Origin: Hanstruepera neustonica
GTDB taxonomy: Bacteria; Bacteroidota; Bacteroidia; Flavobacteriales; Flavobacteriaceae
DNA length: 64,000 nt
Direction: 5' to 3'
Assembly: GCF_002895005.1 (NCBI RefSeq)
Contig: NZ_POWF01000001.1
Coordinates: 346,344 to 410,343 of the forward strand
The position numbers and the translations under genes are program-made. The stretch's first letter is position 1, and each line of letters starts with the position of its first letter. The notes beneath the pieces were generated by a model that saw only the letters and a list, made by a program, of their open reading frames with translations, searched no databases and was not told the DNA's origin. Shown here in pieces: positions 17,167 through 26,335 of the stretch.

Positions 17167-18360
17167 TTATATTATTTCAAGTGTTTTTCCAACTTTGATG
17201 AATGCAGAAATGGCTTTGTCTAAATGTTCTTTGGTGTGAGCTGCTGACAACTGTACACGAATTCTAGCTTTTTCTTTTGGAACAACAGGGAAAAAGAAGC
17301 CAATGACATAAATACCTTCGGCCAGTAACATATTGGCCATGGTTTGTGATAATTTGGCATCATAGAGCATGATTGGAACAATTGCTGAATCACCATCAAC
17401 TATATCAAAACCAGCTTTTTTGATTCCAGATTTGAAATATTCTGTGTTCCAGGCTAATTTATCTCTTAAGGTCGTATCGTTCTTTAGCATGTCAAAAACT
17501 TTGATAGACGCACCCACGATGGCAGGAGCTAAAGAGTTGGAGAATAAATAGGGTCTAGAGCGTTGTCTTAAAATTTCAATAATTTCCTTTTTTCCTGTAG
17601 TATAGCCACCCATAGCGCCACCAAGCGCTTTTCCTAGTGTTCCAGTAATAATGTCTATTCTGTCTAAAACGCCTTTTTCTTCAAGTGTTCCCCTTCCTGT
17701 TTCACCTATAAAACCAGCCGCATGACATTCATCAATCATGACCATAGCATCATACTTTTCAGCTAGATCACAAATTTTGTCTAAAGGCGCCACTAAACCG
17801 TCCATAGAAAATACACCATCAGTTACAACAATCTTAAATCGGGCACCATTTTTATTGGCTTCTATCAATTGCTTTTCCAAGTCTTCCATGTCGTTGTTTG
17901 CATACCGATATCGCGCGGCTTTGCAAAGTCGTACGCCATCAATTATAGAGGCATGATTCAAAGAATCGGATATAATGGCATCTTCCGGTCCCAACAATGG
18001 CTCAAATACACCACCATTAGCATCAAATGCGGCAGCGTAAAGTATGGTGTCTTCTGTGCTGTAAAAGTCTGCTATTTTTTGCTCAAGTTCTTTATGAATA
18101 TCCTGCGTCCCACAGATGAACCTAACAGAAGACATACCAAAACCATGAGTATCCATAACATCTTTGGCAGCTTGAATGACTTCGGGATGTGATGACAACC
18201 CTAAATAGTTGTTTGCACAAAAATTCAACACGGTTTCTCCAGTGTTGAGGGTTATTTCGGCCCCTTGAGCCGATGTAATAATGCGTTCAGTTTTATAAAG
18301 GCCATTATCTTTAATGGTTTGTAATTCGTTTTTAAGATGATCTTGAATGGTTCCGTACAT
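17167..18360 (-). CDS. kbl: Glycine C-acetyltransferase (2-amino-3-ketobutyrate CoA ligase)
   Basis: A 397-residue alpha-oxoamine synthase of fold-type I. It interconverts 2-amino-3-ketobutyrate plus CoA with glycine plus acetyl-CoA in threonine breakdown. The PLP lysine is K244 in [14 protein letters not shown]210 ([10 protein letters not shown]) and H136 (LNHASIIDG) are in place. The N-terminus [13 protein letters not shown] and the [13 protein letters not shown] segment favour Kbl over BioF or serine palmitoyltransferase, which are the main alternatives. The partner threonine dehydrogenase is not in the window. It starts 23 bases after the addA stop. Confidence 0.93.
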   Translation of the reverse strand: MYGTIQDHLKNELQTIKDNGLYKTERIITSAQGAEITLNTGETVLNFCANNYLGLSSHPEVIQAAKDVMDTHGFGMSSVRFICGTQDIHKELEQKIADFYSTEDTILYAAAFDANGGVFEPLLGPEDAIISDSLNHASIIDGVRLCKAARYRYANNDMEDLEKQLIEANKNGARFKIVVTDGVFSMDGLVAPLDKICDLAEKYDAMVMIDECHAAGFIGETGRGTLEEKGVLDRIDIITGTLGKALGGAMGGYTTGKKEIIEILRQRSRPYLFSNSLAPAIVGASIKVFDMLKNDTTLRDKLAWNTEYFKSGIKKAGFDIVDGDSAIVPIMLYDAKLSQTMANMLLAEGIYVIGFFFPVVPKEKARIRVQLSAAHTKEHLDKAISAFIKVGKTLEII

Positions 18361-18383
18361 TGATTTAAATATTTTTTACAAAT

Positions 18384-21300
18384 TTAAAATTCTTTTATTT
18401 GAATATCATTGTTTATGTAGATGAGAATTTTTTTTGAGACATTGAAGCCCATATCGTTTAAAACCTTCTCATAATTTAACAATTGCAATTCGTGTTTTTT
18501 GTTGGGGTTACCAGATTTATAATCAATTAAATAGACAGTATTGTCAGGAAAAACTACTAACTTATCTGGTCTAATTATTAAGTTGTTTTTAGCTATAATG
18601 TCCCGCTCATTATAGATTTTATTTTTTGGATCGAAACAGGCTTCCAATTTAGGATTGGAGACTAATTTTAACACCAAGGGTTTGAGTTCGACAGCTTGTG
18701 TTTTGCTAATTTTTCCGGACCTTAAATAATCACTAAACGCAAATTCAACATCTTCTTTTGAAGTGATATGAGACATAATATCATGAAACAAGTTGCCCTT
18801 TTCAATGGCGTCTTTTTGCTCTGTGTCCCAAAGGTATCCAGAATTGGTGGCAATCAAAATATTGTTGTCATTTTTGGAGACACTCACAAACTCTTGCGCA
18901 AAAACAAAGTTATTTTTACTATTTTCTGAAAATTCTTTTGTTGCCTTTTCACCAAAGATGTAGGTCGAGGTTTGATCATTCCATAGCTTTTGATTTTGTA
19001 AATACGAAATAAAAAATCCCGAAAATGTATTATTGTTTACGGCTCCTTTTGAGCTTATATCTTTCTTTGAAATAATGTACAATTGCTCAATTGGCCTTGT
19101 TAAAGCCACATATAATAAGTTTATGTTGTCCAATTCCAATTCCGATTGATGTTTGTTAAAAATATCCAATCCCTGTTCTCCAAAGTTTTCAAAAGCAATG
19201 CTGTAATTAAGCAATGCATACGAAAAGCCATTATATGTTTTTGGGTCAAGCGGGAACCATTCAACGGGATTTATTTCCCGATAAATATTTAAATCGGCAT
19301 AAGGAAAGATGACGATTGGAAACTCCAAACCTTTGGATTTGTGAATGGTCATGATCTGAACAGCGTCATAGCCTTCAGGAGCGATAATACTCAATTTGTC
19401 AGATTGGTTCTCGAAATATTCCAAAAAGCTTTGTAAATCGGCTTTTTGTCTATTTGAAAATTCTAAAACCACATCCATAAAATATTGAACATAAGCATCT
19501 GATTTTTCAACTAAACGGAATGATCTCACAATAGTTTCAACTAAATCATAAAGTGATAGATGCGGTAATTCATCAAAATTAATTTGACAATCAATAGACT
19601 CTAAACTTTTGAACAGAATCTTCAAATCCAGATTAATGTGTTCCTTTAAGAAATCATGTTTGTTTTCAATATTAAAAATAACAATCAAACTATTTAAAAG
19701 GTCCGCTTTTATTTCAAGATTATTAGGTTGGGATAAAAGCTTTAACAGCGCGACTATGAATCTAACTTTTATTGAATTATTTATCAGCAATGTTTCAGAT
19801 GACATAATCTTTATGCCCGAAGCGTTTAAAAATTCCGCAAGTGAAAGTCCCTCTTTTTTCTTTCTTACCAAAACACAAATGTCATTTAAAGCATAGCCTT
19901 GGTCCAGACAGTCCAGAATTTTATCAAGTGTTTTTTGAGCATATATCAGGTCTTTGTCATCCGAAGAATTGATCTCCAAAAAATCCAAACTCACATAACC
20001 AGTATTATTTGAACTGGATTGTTGATTGGAGTTCTTGTAGAGTTCCCTATGAACATGATCACTAAAAAAATTTTCAGAGAGATATTCAAAAAAGCGATTG
20101 TTGAATTCAACAATGGTTTCACTACTTCTAAAGTTTGCTTCAAGCGAAATAATTTGAGGGTCTACAAAAAATGGATTTTTAGTCTTGTTGAATAGATCCA
20201 TGAATTGCTCGGCTTTACCACCTCGCCATCGATAGATGGCTTGTTTGGCATCTCCTACAATCATGGCGCTGCCTTTTTCGGAAGACAATGCGTTGTCCAT
20301 GAGAGGAATTAAATTTTCCCATTGCAATTGGGAGGTATCCTGAAATTCATCAATAAAATAATGCTTGAAACGCTCTCCAGATCTTTCATATATGAATGGG
20401 GTAGGTTGATCTTTTATTTCCTTACTGATTAACGAATTAAACTCTGAAATAAGAATGACATTCTGTTCAATCTTAATTTCTTCAAGTTCCTTCTGAATTT
20501 CATTCAATACAGACAAGGGAGTAATATTTTTGTAAAGCGCTTGTAAAAACTTGATTCTAAAAACTAATGTTTTAGTATCAATATAGGCTTCAGCCAATTG
20601 GGGCTGAATAGACTCAATTATTGAAGCAACATCTTCAGATACTCTTGTAGGATATAATTTATTACCTTCAATTAAATCTGTTTGCCAGGCAGTACTAAAG
20701 TTAATGTCAAAGTTTTTAGATGTGAGGTTTTCGAAATGCCTTGGTAAATATTTGCCTTTGAAATCTTCTGAAACAAGACCAGCTTCCGAGATTAATGTTA
20801 ATATGACATTGGCTTTTTCAACAATGGTGTTTTCAATGATCTTCAAGTCTCTTTTGGTATTGCTTTTTAGAGTTTTAAAATCATCCAGTGTTTTATCCTT
20901 TAAGGTTTTTAAATAATAAATGTCATTTTCATTTAAAAGCAGTTTAGAGATAGCATACAAATCTTTCGAAATATCCCAACTTTTATCATCATCAGCTTTT
21001 TCAAGAGCATAATCCACTAAAACTTTAGTTAGTTTATCATTGGATCCAGCTTTAGAAATGAGCCTGTCAACCGCTTCGAGTAAAAGAGAATTGGTGTCCA
21101 ATTCAACTTCAAAATTCAAAGGGAGTTTCAAATCATAGGCAAAGGTCTTGATTAGTTTGTGCACAAATCCATCGATCGTTGAAATATCAAAAGCCGCATA
21201 ATTATGGATTATGGCATCTAAAATAAGAGCGCTTTTATCTCTTAAGTCAGATTTAGGAATATCCAACTCTTGGCAGATTTGTTCAAACATGGGGTTTGTG

Positions 21301-21521
21301 TCAGATTCATCAGATTGTTTTGAAAAGGAAACCAAGGCATCGATGACTCTGCTTTTCATTTCAGCCGAAGCTTTATTGGTAAATGTTATGGCAAGAATGT
21401 TCTTGAAGGCCGAAGGGTTTTGGGACTTAAATAGAACTTTTAAATACTCTTTGACCAAAGTAAATGTTTTACCACTTCCAGCCGAAGCATTATATATTAA
21501 AAAAGAACTCGGGTTGGCCAT
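18384..21521 (-). CDS. addA: AddA-like UvrD/RecB helicase-nuclease
   Basis: A 1045-residue SF1 helicase with a C-terminal RecB-type nuclease. Motifs in order are ASAGSGKT (Walker A, about 12-19), DEFQDTSQLQWENL (Walker B), VGDAKQAIYRWRGG (motif III/IV), MTIHKSKGLEFPIVIFPY (motif V) and LLYVALTRPIEQLYI (motif VI). Near the end, TVYLIDYKSGNPNKKHELQL is the nuclease core. It would form the AddAB end-resection complex with the addB product. The ATG at 21521 is preferred to a TTG at 21524. It is divergent from sodA. Confidence 0.92.
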   Translation of the reverse strand: MANPSSFLIYNASAGSGKTFTLVKEYLKVLFKSQNPSAFKNILAITFTNKASAEMKSRVIDALVSFSKQSDESDTNPMFEQICQELDIPKSDLRDKSALILDAIIHNYAAFDISTIDGFVHKLIKTFAYDLKLPLNFEVELDTNSLLLEAVDRLISKAGSNDKLTKVLVDYALEKADDDKSWDISKDLYAISKLLLNENDIYYLKTLKDKTLDDFKTLKSNTKRDLKIIENTIVEKANVILTLISEAGLVSEDFKGKYLPRHFENLTSKNFDINFSTAWQTDLIEGNKLYPTRVSEDVASIIESIQPQLAEAYIDTKTLVFRIKFLQALYKNITPLSVLNEIQKELEEIKIEQNVILISEFNSLISKEIKDQPTPFIYERSGERFKHYFIDEFQDTSQLQWENLIPLMDNALSSEKGSAMIVGDAKQAIYRWRGGKAEQFMDLFNKTKNPFFVDPQIISLEANFRSSETIVEFNNRFFEYLSENFFSDHVHRELYKNSNQQSSSNNTGYVSLDFLEINSSDDKDLIYAQKTLDKILDCLDQGYALNDICVLVRKKKEGLSLAEFLNASGIKIMSSETLLINNSIKVRFIVALLKLLSQPNNLEIKADLLNSLIVIFNIENKHDFLKEHINLDLKILFKSLESIDCQINFDELPHLSLYDLVETIVRSFRLVEKSDAYVQYFMDVVLEFSNRQKADLQSFLEYFENQSDKLSIIAPEGYDAVQIMTIHKSKGLEFPIVIFPYADLNIYREINPVEWFPLDPKTYNGFSYALLNYSIAFENFGEQGLDIFNKHQSELELDNINLLYVALTRPIEQLYIISKKDISSKGAVNNNTFSGFFISYLQNQKLWNDQTSTYIFGEKATKEFSENSKNNFVFAQEFVSVSKNDNNILIATNSGYLWDTEQKDAIEKGNLFHDIMSHITSKEDVEFAFSDYLRSGKISKTQAVELKPLVLKLVSNPKLEACFDPKNKIYNERDIIAKNNLIIRPDKLVVFPDNTVYLIDYKSGNPNKKHELQLLNYEKVLNDMGFNVSKKILIYINNDIQIKEF

Positions 21522-21600
21522 CAATCTAATTTTAACACAAGATAAAAACTATCGATGATTTCATAGGTATTTATTATTTTTTATTGCGTGTTATAATGCG

Positions 21601-21608
21601 TAAATTTG
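21601..21608 (+). promoter_or_regulatory. -7 promoter box of sodA
   Basis: TAAATTTG is an exact TAnnTTTG match, 37 bases before the sodA ATG. No TTG lies at the usual distance (the nearest has a 14-base spacer). Confidence 0.4.
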
Positions 21609-21645
21609 ATGAAAATTAAGTTAAACAATTAAAAACAAAAATATT

Positions 21646-22254
21646 ATGGCTTTCGAATTACCGAAATTAAAATATGCTTATGATGCTTTAGAGCCTCATA
21701 TAGACGCTCGAACAATGGAAATACATCACTCAAAACACCATGCAGGTTATACTTCCAAATTGAATGCCGCAATTGAAGGAACTGATTTAGAAGGCAAAAC
21801 CATTGAAAATATTCTAACTAATTTAGACATGACCAATATGGGCGTAAGAAATAATGGCGGCGGATTTTATAACCACTCGTTATTTTGGGATGTTATGAAT
21901 CCTGAAGATAGAGGGTATTTGTCTGGAGACCTTAAAGATGCCATTGAAGCTGAATTTGGTTCTAAAGATGCTTTTGTAGAAGCTTTTAGCAATGCTGCTG
22001 CTACACAGTTTGGTTCCGGATGGGCTTGGCTTTGTGTTCACAAAGGCGGAAAAGTTGAAGTATGTTCAACACCAAATCAAGATAATCCATTGATGCCTGG
22101 AATAGGTTGTGGTGGAACACCAATTTTAGGATTAGATGTTTGGGAACACGCCTATTATCTTAACTACCAAAACAGAAGACCAGATTACATAGACGCATTT
22201 TTTAAAGTGATTAACTGGAATGAAGTTGAAAGACGCTATGCAGAATCCAAATAA
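21646..22254 (+). CDS. sodA: Superoxide dismutase, Mn-type signature
   Basis: A 202-residue Fe/Mn superoxide dismutase that dismutates superoxide to peroxide and oxygen. Metal ligands are H27 (MEIHHSKHH), H77 ([10 protein letters not shown]), D164 and H168 ([10 protein letters not shown]). Gly73 four residues before H77, together with Gln145 in TPNQDNPLM, is the manganese-type arrangement; iron enzymes carry the glutamine at the first site. Cambialistic activity cannot be excluded. There is no signal peptide, so it is cytoplasmic. Own promoter and terminator; monocistronic. Confidence 0.95.
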   Translation: MAFELPKLKYAYDALEPHIDARTMEIHHSKHHAGYTSKLNAAIEGTDLEGKTIENILTNLDMTNMGVRNNGGGFYNHSLFWDVMNPEDRGYLSGDLKDAIEAEFGSKDAFVEAFSNAAATQFGSGWAWLCVHKGGKVEVCSTPNQDNPLMPGIGCGGTPILGLDVWEHAYYLNYQNRRPDYIDAFFKVINWNEVERRYAESK

Positions 22255-22279
22255 GAATTGAATAATCGACATATCAAAA

Positions 22280-22310
22280 AAAGCGGGCTCATTGAGCCCG
22301 CTTTGTTGTT
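22280..22310 (+). terminator. Terminator of sodA
   Basis: AAAGCGGGCTC-ATT-GAGCCCGCTTT is an 11-base-pair stem followed by GTTGTTGTTG, 25 bases after the sodA stop. The 3' tract is interrupted by G. Confidence 0.8.
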
Positions 22311-22345
22311 GTTGTATATATGATAATTAATCTTTTTTTCAAATG

Positions 22346-22416
22346 AAAAAAGGTGAACAGAAGTCCACCTTTTTTGCCCCAAATCTACCATAAACTTAAC
22401 CTACTTATGTTATGGT
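22346..22416 (-). ncRNA. Putative small RNA, copy A
   Basis: Read on the minus strand, an exact -7 box (TATATTTG) precedes a ~70-base segment. This begins near GTCACCATAACATAAG, in which ACCATAA can pair with TTATGGT (7 base pairs) around a loop rich in AAGTAGGTTAAG. A linker ending TTTGGGGC follows. It ends in an intrinsic-terminator hairpin, GGTGGAC-TTCT-GTTCACC, plus T6. The body is almost identical to copy B, 200 bases away. No gene lies downstream on this strand for over 800 bases, so it is not an ordinary mRNA leader. Family unknown to me; the Flavo-1 RNA motif is one comparator to test. Confidence 0.6.
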
Positions 22417-22420
22417 GACA

Positions 22421-22448
22421 CAAATATAACATTGGTTTTGACTAACAA
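22421..22448 (-). promoter_or_regulatory. Promoter of small RNA copy A
   Basis: On the minus strand, TTG (22448-22446), a 17-base spacer and TATATTTG (22428-22421). Initiation would fall about 5-7 bases further on, just at the start of the conserved body. Confidence 0.5.
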
Positions 22449-22543
22449 TAAAAATTATTAGACAAACGACTTATAAATTGGGCTAAAATAATCTAAATGA
22501 GTTTTTTAATGAATAAAAGATGTATTCGGGGGTGAATAAAAAT

Positions 22544-22616
22544 AAAAAAAGCCGAACCAAAGTTCAGCTTTTTTTGCCCCAAATCTACCATGAACTTAAC
22601 CTACTTATGTTATGGT
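22544..22616 (-). ncRNA. Putative small RNA, copy B
   Basis: Same layout as copy A: the conserved 51-base body (22571-22621, one mismatch to 22371-22421), then a terminator stem GCTGAAC-TTTG-GTTCGGC and T7. The stem sequence differs from copy A, but pairing is kept by a C-G/G-C swap and wobble changes, evidence that the structure matters. The one body change weakens the first stem. Its upstream box TACATTAG (22628-22621) is one base off consensus, so this copy may be weaker or depend on read-through from the purF-like gene. Confidence 0.55.
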
Positions 22617-22725
22617 GACACTAATGTAATTTTTATTTAATTAGAACTTGTTAAAAAATAGATGAAATGCATTTTTATTAGATAAAGCGCATATTTTTTC
22701 AGATAAAATGCAGATTTACAATCTT

Positions 22726-24624
22726 TTAATAGGCTCTTTCCTTGTTTCCTTCGTAAAAGTTAATAAATGCTCTATTCACCACGCGATTTCCTCCAATAGT
22801 TGGATAATTACCCGTGAAATACCAATCACCTAAATTTTTAGGACATGCTAGGTGTAAGTTATCTACTGATTGGAAAATTGTTTCCACCTCGGCATTAACC
22901 GAATCATCAGATATTAATTGGGCAATTTTAGCCGATATCTCATCATCAGTAAATTGCGCATATAGATCCTTTACAAAATTGTGAACGTCCTTATCCTCCA
23001 AATCAACTTGTGCTTTACACTTTTCATAGACCTCTTGAACCATTTGGTATTTATTGTTCTCTTCTAAAAGCTCCAACATGGCTCTAAAAGCAATTAAATC
23101 CTCTAGCCTGGCCATATCAATACCGTAGCAGTCAGGATAGCGTATTTGAGGCGCAGATGAGACAACAACAATTTTTTTAGGATGTAGTCTATCCATCATT
23201 TTAATAATACTCTTTTTTAAGGTTGTCCCTCTCACAATACTATCATCAATGATGACTAAATTGTCATTGGGCTTGATGACACCATATGTTACATCATATA
23301 CGTGAGCTACTAAATCATCACGACTACTATCTTCCGTAATGAAAGTCCTTAACTTGACATCCTTGATGGCTATTTTTTCTATTCGAGGTCTTTCAGATAA
23401 TATATCTGTCACAGTTTCGGCAGACAGACCGCCTTTTCCATTCAATATGGCTTGCGTTTTTTTCTGGTTCAGATGATCTTCAACAGTTTCTATCATCCCA
23501 AAGAATGATGTTTCAGCAGTATTTGGAATGTATGAGAATACGGTATTTTGAGTGTCGTTTTCAATCGACTCTAATACTTTTGGCATTAATAATTTTCCAA
23601 GCATTTTACGTTCTTGGTAAATTTCAGCATCACTTCCTCTTGAAAAATAGATACGCTCAAATGAACAAGCTTTGCGTTCCAGAGGCTCGATAATTTTTTT
23701 GATGGATACCTCACCAGATTTTTTGGTAATGATAGCATGACCTGGCTCCAATTCTTTAACAGCATCAAAATCTACATTGAAAACTGTTTGAATAACAGGT
23801 CTTTCAGACGCAACCACAACTACTTCATCATCTTTATAATAATATGCTGGACGTATTCCGGCTGGATCGCGCAAGACAAATGAATCGCCATGCCCCAAAA
23901 GGCCGGCCATGGCGTAGCCACCATCCCAGTTTTTGGAAGATTTCTTTAGAATCTTGGCAATGTTCAAACGTTCTGCGATTAATGGTGAACACTCACTTTT
24001 ACTATAGCCTTCCTTCTTCAGTTTCTTGTAGATTTTCAAAACCGCATCGTCTAAAAAATGACCAATTTTTTCCATGATGGTAATGGTATCAGCTTTTTCT
24101 TTTGGGTGCTGACCAAGTTGTACCAAACCATCAAATAATTGATTGACATTAGTCATATTAAAATTTCCCGCCACTATCAGGTTTCTGTGCATCCAATTGT
24201 TTTGTCTTAAAAACGGATGTACACTTTCCACACTATTTTTTCCAAATGTGCCATAGCGAACATGACCCAATAAAACTTCTCCTATGTAAGGGATGTGCTT
24301 TTTTTGAAGCGCAACATCATCAACGTATTCAGGATGTTCGGTAAAGTCTTTATTGATACGCTCATTTATTTGTGAAAATATATCTTGAATAGGCTGTTGG
24401 GCTATAGAACGGACCCGACTGATGTAGCGCTCTCCTGGTTTGGTATCTAATTTAATACTGGCAAATCCTGCACCATCTTGACCACGATTGTGCTGTTTCT
24501 CCATCATGAGATACATTTTGTTTACTCCGTAAAAAGCACTACCATATTTTTCCTTGTAGTACTCTAAAGGTTTTAGAAGTCTGATTTGTGCAATACCACA
24601 TTCGTGTTTTAAAGCGTCACTCAT
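22726..24624 (-). CDS. PurF-like amidophosphoribosyltransferase (long form)
   Basis: A 632-residue protein with an N-terminal glutamine amidotransferase class II domain and a C-terminal phosphoribosyltransferase domain. The nucleophile would be Cys9 (KHECGIAQI), so an eight-residue propeptide must be removed. RGQDGAG, HVRYGTFG and RDPAGIRPAYYY mark the glutaminase; VIIDDSIVRGTT is the PRPP loop. Family role: PRPP plus glutamine to phosphoribosylamine, the first purine step. It is ~130 residues longer than standard PurF, with an extended C-terminus (YFTGNYPTIGGNRVVNRAF). It may be a paralogue with altered function. purN and a pfkB kinase are close by. Confidence 0.85.
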   Translation of the reverse strand: MSDALKHECGIAQIRLLKPLEYYKEKYGSAFYGVNKMYLMMEKQHNRGQDGAGFASIKLDTKPGERYISRVRSIAQQPIQDIFSQINERINKDFTEHPEYVDDVALQKKHIPYIGEVLLGHVRYGTFGKNSVESVHPFLRQNNWMHRNLIVAGNFNMTNVNQLFDGLVQLGQHPKEKADTITIMEKIGHFLDDAVLKIYKKLKKEGYSKSECSPLIAERLNIAKILKKSSKNWDGGYAMAGLLGHGDSFVLRDPAGIRPAYYYKDDEVVVVASERPVIQTVFNVDFDAVKELEPGHAIITKKSGEVSIKKIIEPLERKACSFERIYFSRGSDAEIYQERKMLGKLLMPKVLESIENDTQNTVFSYIPNTAETSFFGMIETVEDHLNQKKTQAILNGKGGLSAETVTDILSERPRIEKIAIKDVKLRTFITEDSSRDDLVAHVYDVTYGVIKPNDNLVIIDDSIVRGTTLKKSIIKMMDRLHPKKIVVVSSAPQIRYPDCYGIDMARLEDLIAFRAMLELLEENNKYQMVQEVYEKCKAQVDLEDKDVHNFVKDLYAQFTDDEISAKIAQLISDDSVNAEVETIFQSVDNLHLACPKNLGDWYFTGNYPTIGGNRVVNRAFINFYEGNKERAY

Positions 24625-24642
24625 TGGGTTATTTATATAATT

Positions 24643-24667
24643 AAAAACGCGCTCAAAATGGAGCGCG
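24643..24667 (-). terminator. Terminator of the pfkB-family gene
   Basis: On the minus strand CGCGCTC-CATTTT-GAGCGCG is followed by TTTTTAATT. It lies 5 bases after the kinase stop and separates it from the purF-like gene. Confidence 0.8.
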
Positions 24668-24672
24668 CTTGT

Positions 24673-25599
24673 TTATGTTAATTCAATATCGAATTGTGTT
24701 AAATCTCTAAATTGTTGCAAGCGTTTATGCACTTCATGAGGGTTTAAATTAACCATGCGTTCAGTTCCAAATTTTTCAACACAAAATGATGCCAAAGTAG
24801 ATCCGTAGATTACCGCATTTTTCATATTCTCAAAACTTAAATCACCAGATTTAGCCAAATATCCTGCAAACCCTCCAGCAAAAGTGTCTCCTGCACCAGT
24901 TGGGTCAAACACCTCTTCCAATGGTAAAGCGGGCGCATAAAACACATTATCATCATGAAATAATAGTGCACCATGCTCCCCTTTTTTAATAACCACATAT
25001 TGTGGCCCCATTTCATGAATCTTTCGTGCAGCAACAACCAGAGAATACTCGCCGGTTAATTGTCTGGCTTCCTCATCATTAATGGTGATAACATTTACTT
25101 TTTTTATAACATTTTGTAACTCATCCATAGCACAGTCCATCCAAAAATTCATGGTGTCCAAAATGACCATTTTAGGTTTCTTGATCATTTGATCCAGAAC
25201 ACTCATTTGGACGTTGGGATGTAAATTTCCTAACATAACCACTTCGGCGTCTTTATAATCAACAGGAACTATGGGATTAAAGTCGGCTAATACATTAAGT
25301 TCGGTAGCCAAGGTATCGCGTGTATTCATATCGTTATGATACCTACCACTCCAGAAAAAAGTCTTCCCTTTTTTTACAATTTCAACACCAGAAATATCAA
25401 TCCCTTTATTTGATAACAAATCAAGATACTCTTGAGGGAAATCACCACCCACAACCGATACTGCAGCAGCATCTACATGAAATTGTGAGGCCGCAAGACC
25501 AATAAAAGTGGCTGCGCCACCAAGGATTTTATCAGTTTTTCCAAATGGGGTTTCAATGGCATCAAAGGCAACGGTTCCCACAATAACTAACTTACTCAT
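24673..25599 (-). CDS. PfkB family sugar/nucleoside kinase
   Basis: A 308-residue ribokinase-fold enzyme. The N-terminal signature GTVAFDAIETPFG and the di-glycine LGGAATFIG bind the sugar. DPTGAGDTFAGGFAG (from D232) is the ATP-site motif with the catalytic base D238. Family members phosphorylate sugars or nucleosides; position beside a purF-like gene hints at ribose or nucleoside use, but the substrate cannot be fixed. It has an exact -7 box upstream and its own terminator, so it is a single-gene unit. Confidence 0.88.
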   Translation of the reverse strand: MSKLVIVGTVAFDAIETPFGKTDKILGGAATFIGLAASQFHVDAAAVSVVGGDFPQEYLDLLSNKGIDISGVEIVKKGKTFFWSGRYHNDMNTRDTLATELNVLADFNPIVPVDYKDAEVVMLGNLHPNVQMSVLDQMIKKPKMVILDTMNFWMDCAMDELQNVIKKVNVITINDEEARQLTGEYSLVVAARKIHEMGPQYVVIKKGEHGALLFHDDNVFYAPALPLEEVFDPTGAGDTFAGGFAGYLAKSGDLSFENMKNAVIYGSTLASFCVEKFGTERMVNLNPHEVHKRLQQFRDLTQFDIELT

Positions 25600-25621
25600 A
25601 AATGTCTTTCGAATTTTGCTG

Positions 25622-25629
25622 CAAATATA
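25622..25629 (-). promoter_or_regulatory. -7 promoter box of the pfkB-family gene
   Basis: TATATTTG on the minus strand, 22 bases before the ATG. No TTG is found at the -33 distance. Confidence 0.45.
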
Positions 25630-25655
25630 AGGTTTTTAGTTACTAATAGCCGAAT

Positions 25656-26297
25656 TTATTTCCTTCCAAAATCTGCAGGAATTTCACCCCAAGCTTTGGT
25701 TTCCCATTTTACAATGGTTGTTGCATAATTATTGGTTTTTAGCCAAGTAATAGCACGATCAACTAAATCAAAAAGTGGTTTGTTTTTTTCAGAACGCTCT
25801 AGTTTGGTGTTAGCTGTTTTCTTTTTTACCCAGCTGATGGCTGTTTTGGAATCGGTGTAGATGATTCGATTACTGTTCTGTTTTTTAAGAAATGCCAATG
25901 CGTGTACGATTGCCAAAAACTCACCAATGTTATTAGTGCCTTCTTCAAAGGGTCCTTGGTGAAACAACCGTTTTTTTGTTTTGGTGTCAACACCTTGGTA
26001 TTCCATTTTACCTGGATTGCCACTTACGGCAGCATCAACAGCTATGGAGTTGTAATTGGGCTGCCCTATTTTTTTCAGTAGTTCATCAGAGAGTTCACTA
26101 ACAAACTTTTTGCTTTTACCTATGTAGTCTTTATAATTGCCTTTGTAGGCTTTTTTGGCCGCTTCAAAGGTTGCAAACGATTTATATTGCGCACCTTCGA
26201 AGTCTTTTATTTGTGCTTTGCAGTCATCCCAGCTCTCAAAAACACCAGTGTGATGCCCTTTCCATACGGTATAGTATTTTTTCTTTTTTTTAGACAT
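25656..26297 (-). CDS. RNase H family protein with N-terminal viroplasmin domain
   Basis: A 213-residue protein. Residues ~7-55 (YYTVWKGHHTGVFESWDDCK) form the caulimovirus viroplasmin / RNase HI hybrid-binding domain, which grips RNA-DNA duplexes. The catalytic RNase H domain follows, with acidic residues D88 (AVDAAVSGNPG), E126 (NNIGEFLAI), D149 (YTDSKTAI) and D209 (IPADFGRK). It should remove RNA from R-loops and primers. This fused form is typical of Bacteroidota. It lies 38 bases after purN on the same strand, separated by a small palindrome. Confidence 0.9.
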   Translation of the reverse strand: MSKKKKKYYTVWKGHHTGVFESWDDCKAQIKDFEGAQYKSFATFEAAKKAYKGNYKDYIGKSKKFVSELSDELLKKIGQPNYNSIAVDAAVSGNPGKMEYQGVDTKTKKRLFHQGPFEEGTNNIGEFLAIVHALAFLKKQNSNRIIYTDSKTAISWVKKKTANTKLERSEKNKPLFDLVDRAITWLKTNNYATTIVKWETKAWGEIPADFGRK

Positions 26298-26309
26298 TCT
26301 ATGTTAAAG

Positions 26310-26330
26310 ATGCTGAACTTGATTCAGCAT
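26310..26330. repeat. REP-like palindrome
   Basis: ATGCTGAA-CTTGA-TTCAGCAT, an 8-base-pair hairpin between purN and the RNase H gene. Variants of this TGCTGAACTTG...TTCAGCA motif are common intergenic repeats in flavobacteria. It could also reduce read-through, but no T-run follows. Confidence 0.65.
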
Positions 26331-26335
26331 AACAA

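Larger units (their letters stand above)
22255..22725. other. 471-base intergenic region between sodA and the purF-like gene
   Basis: No convincing protein-coding frame is present. It holds the sodA terminator (22280-22310) and two copies, exactly 200 bases apart, of a ~51-base conserved body fused to a hairpin with a U-run, read on the minus strand. The remaining ~115 bases between the copies and the ~100 bases before the purF-like stop show nothing I recognise. Confidence 0.8.

Noticed and set aside
22255..22725. The repeated 51-base segment as the end of an insertion sequence
   Set aside because: The copies are direct, lack terminal inverted repeats and a transposase, and each ends in an intrinsic terminator.
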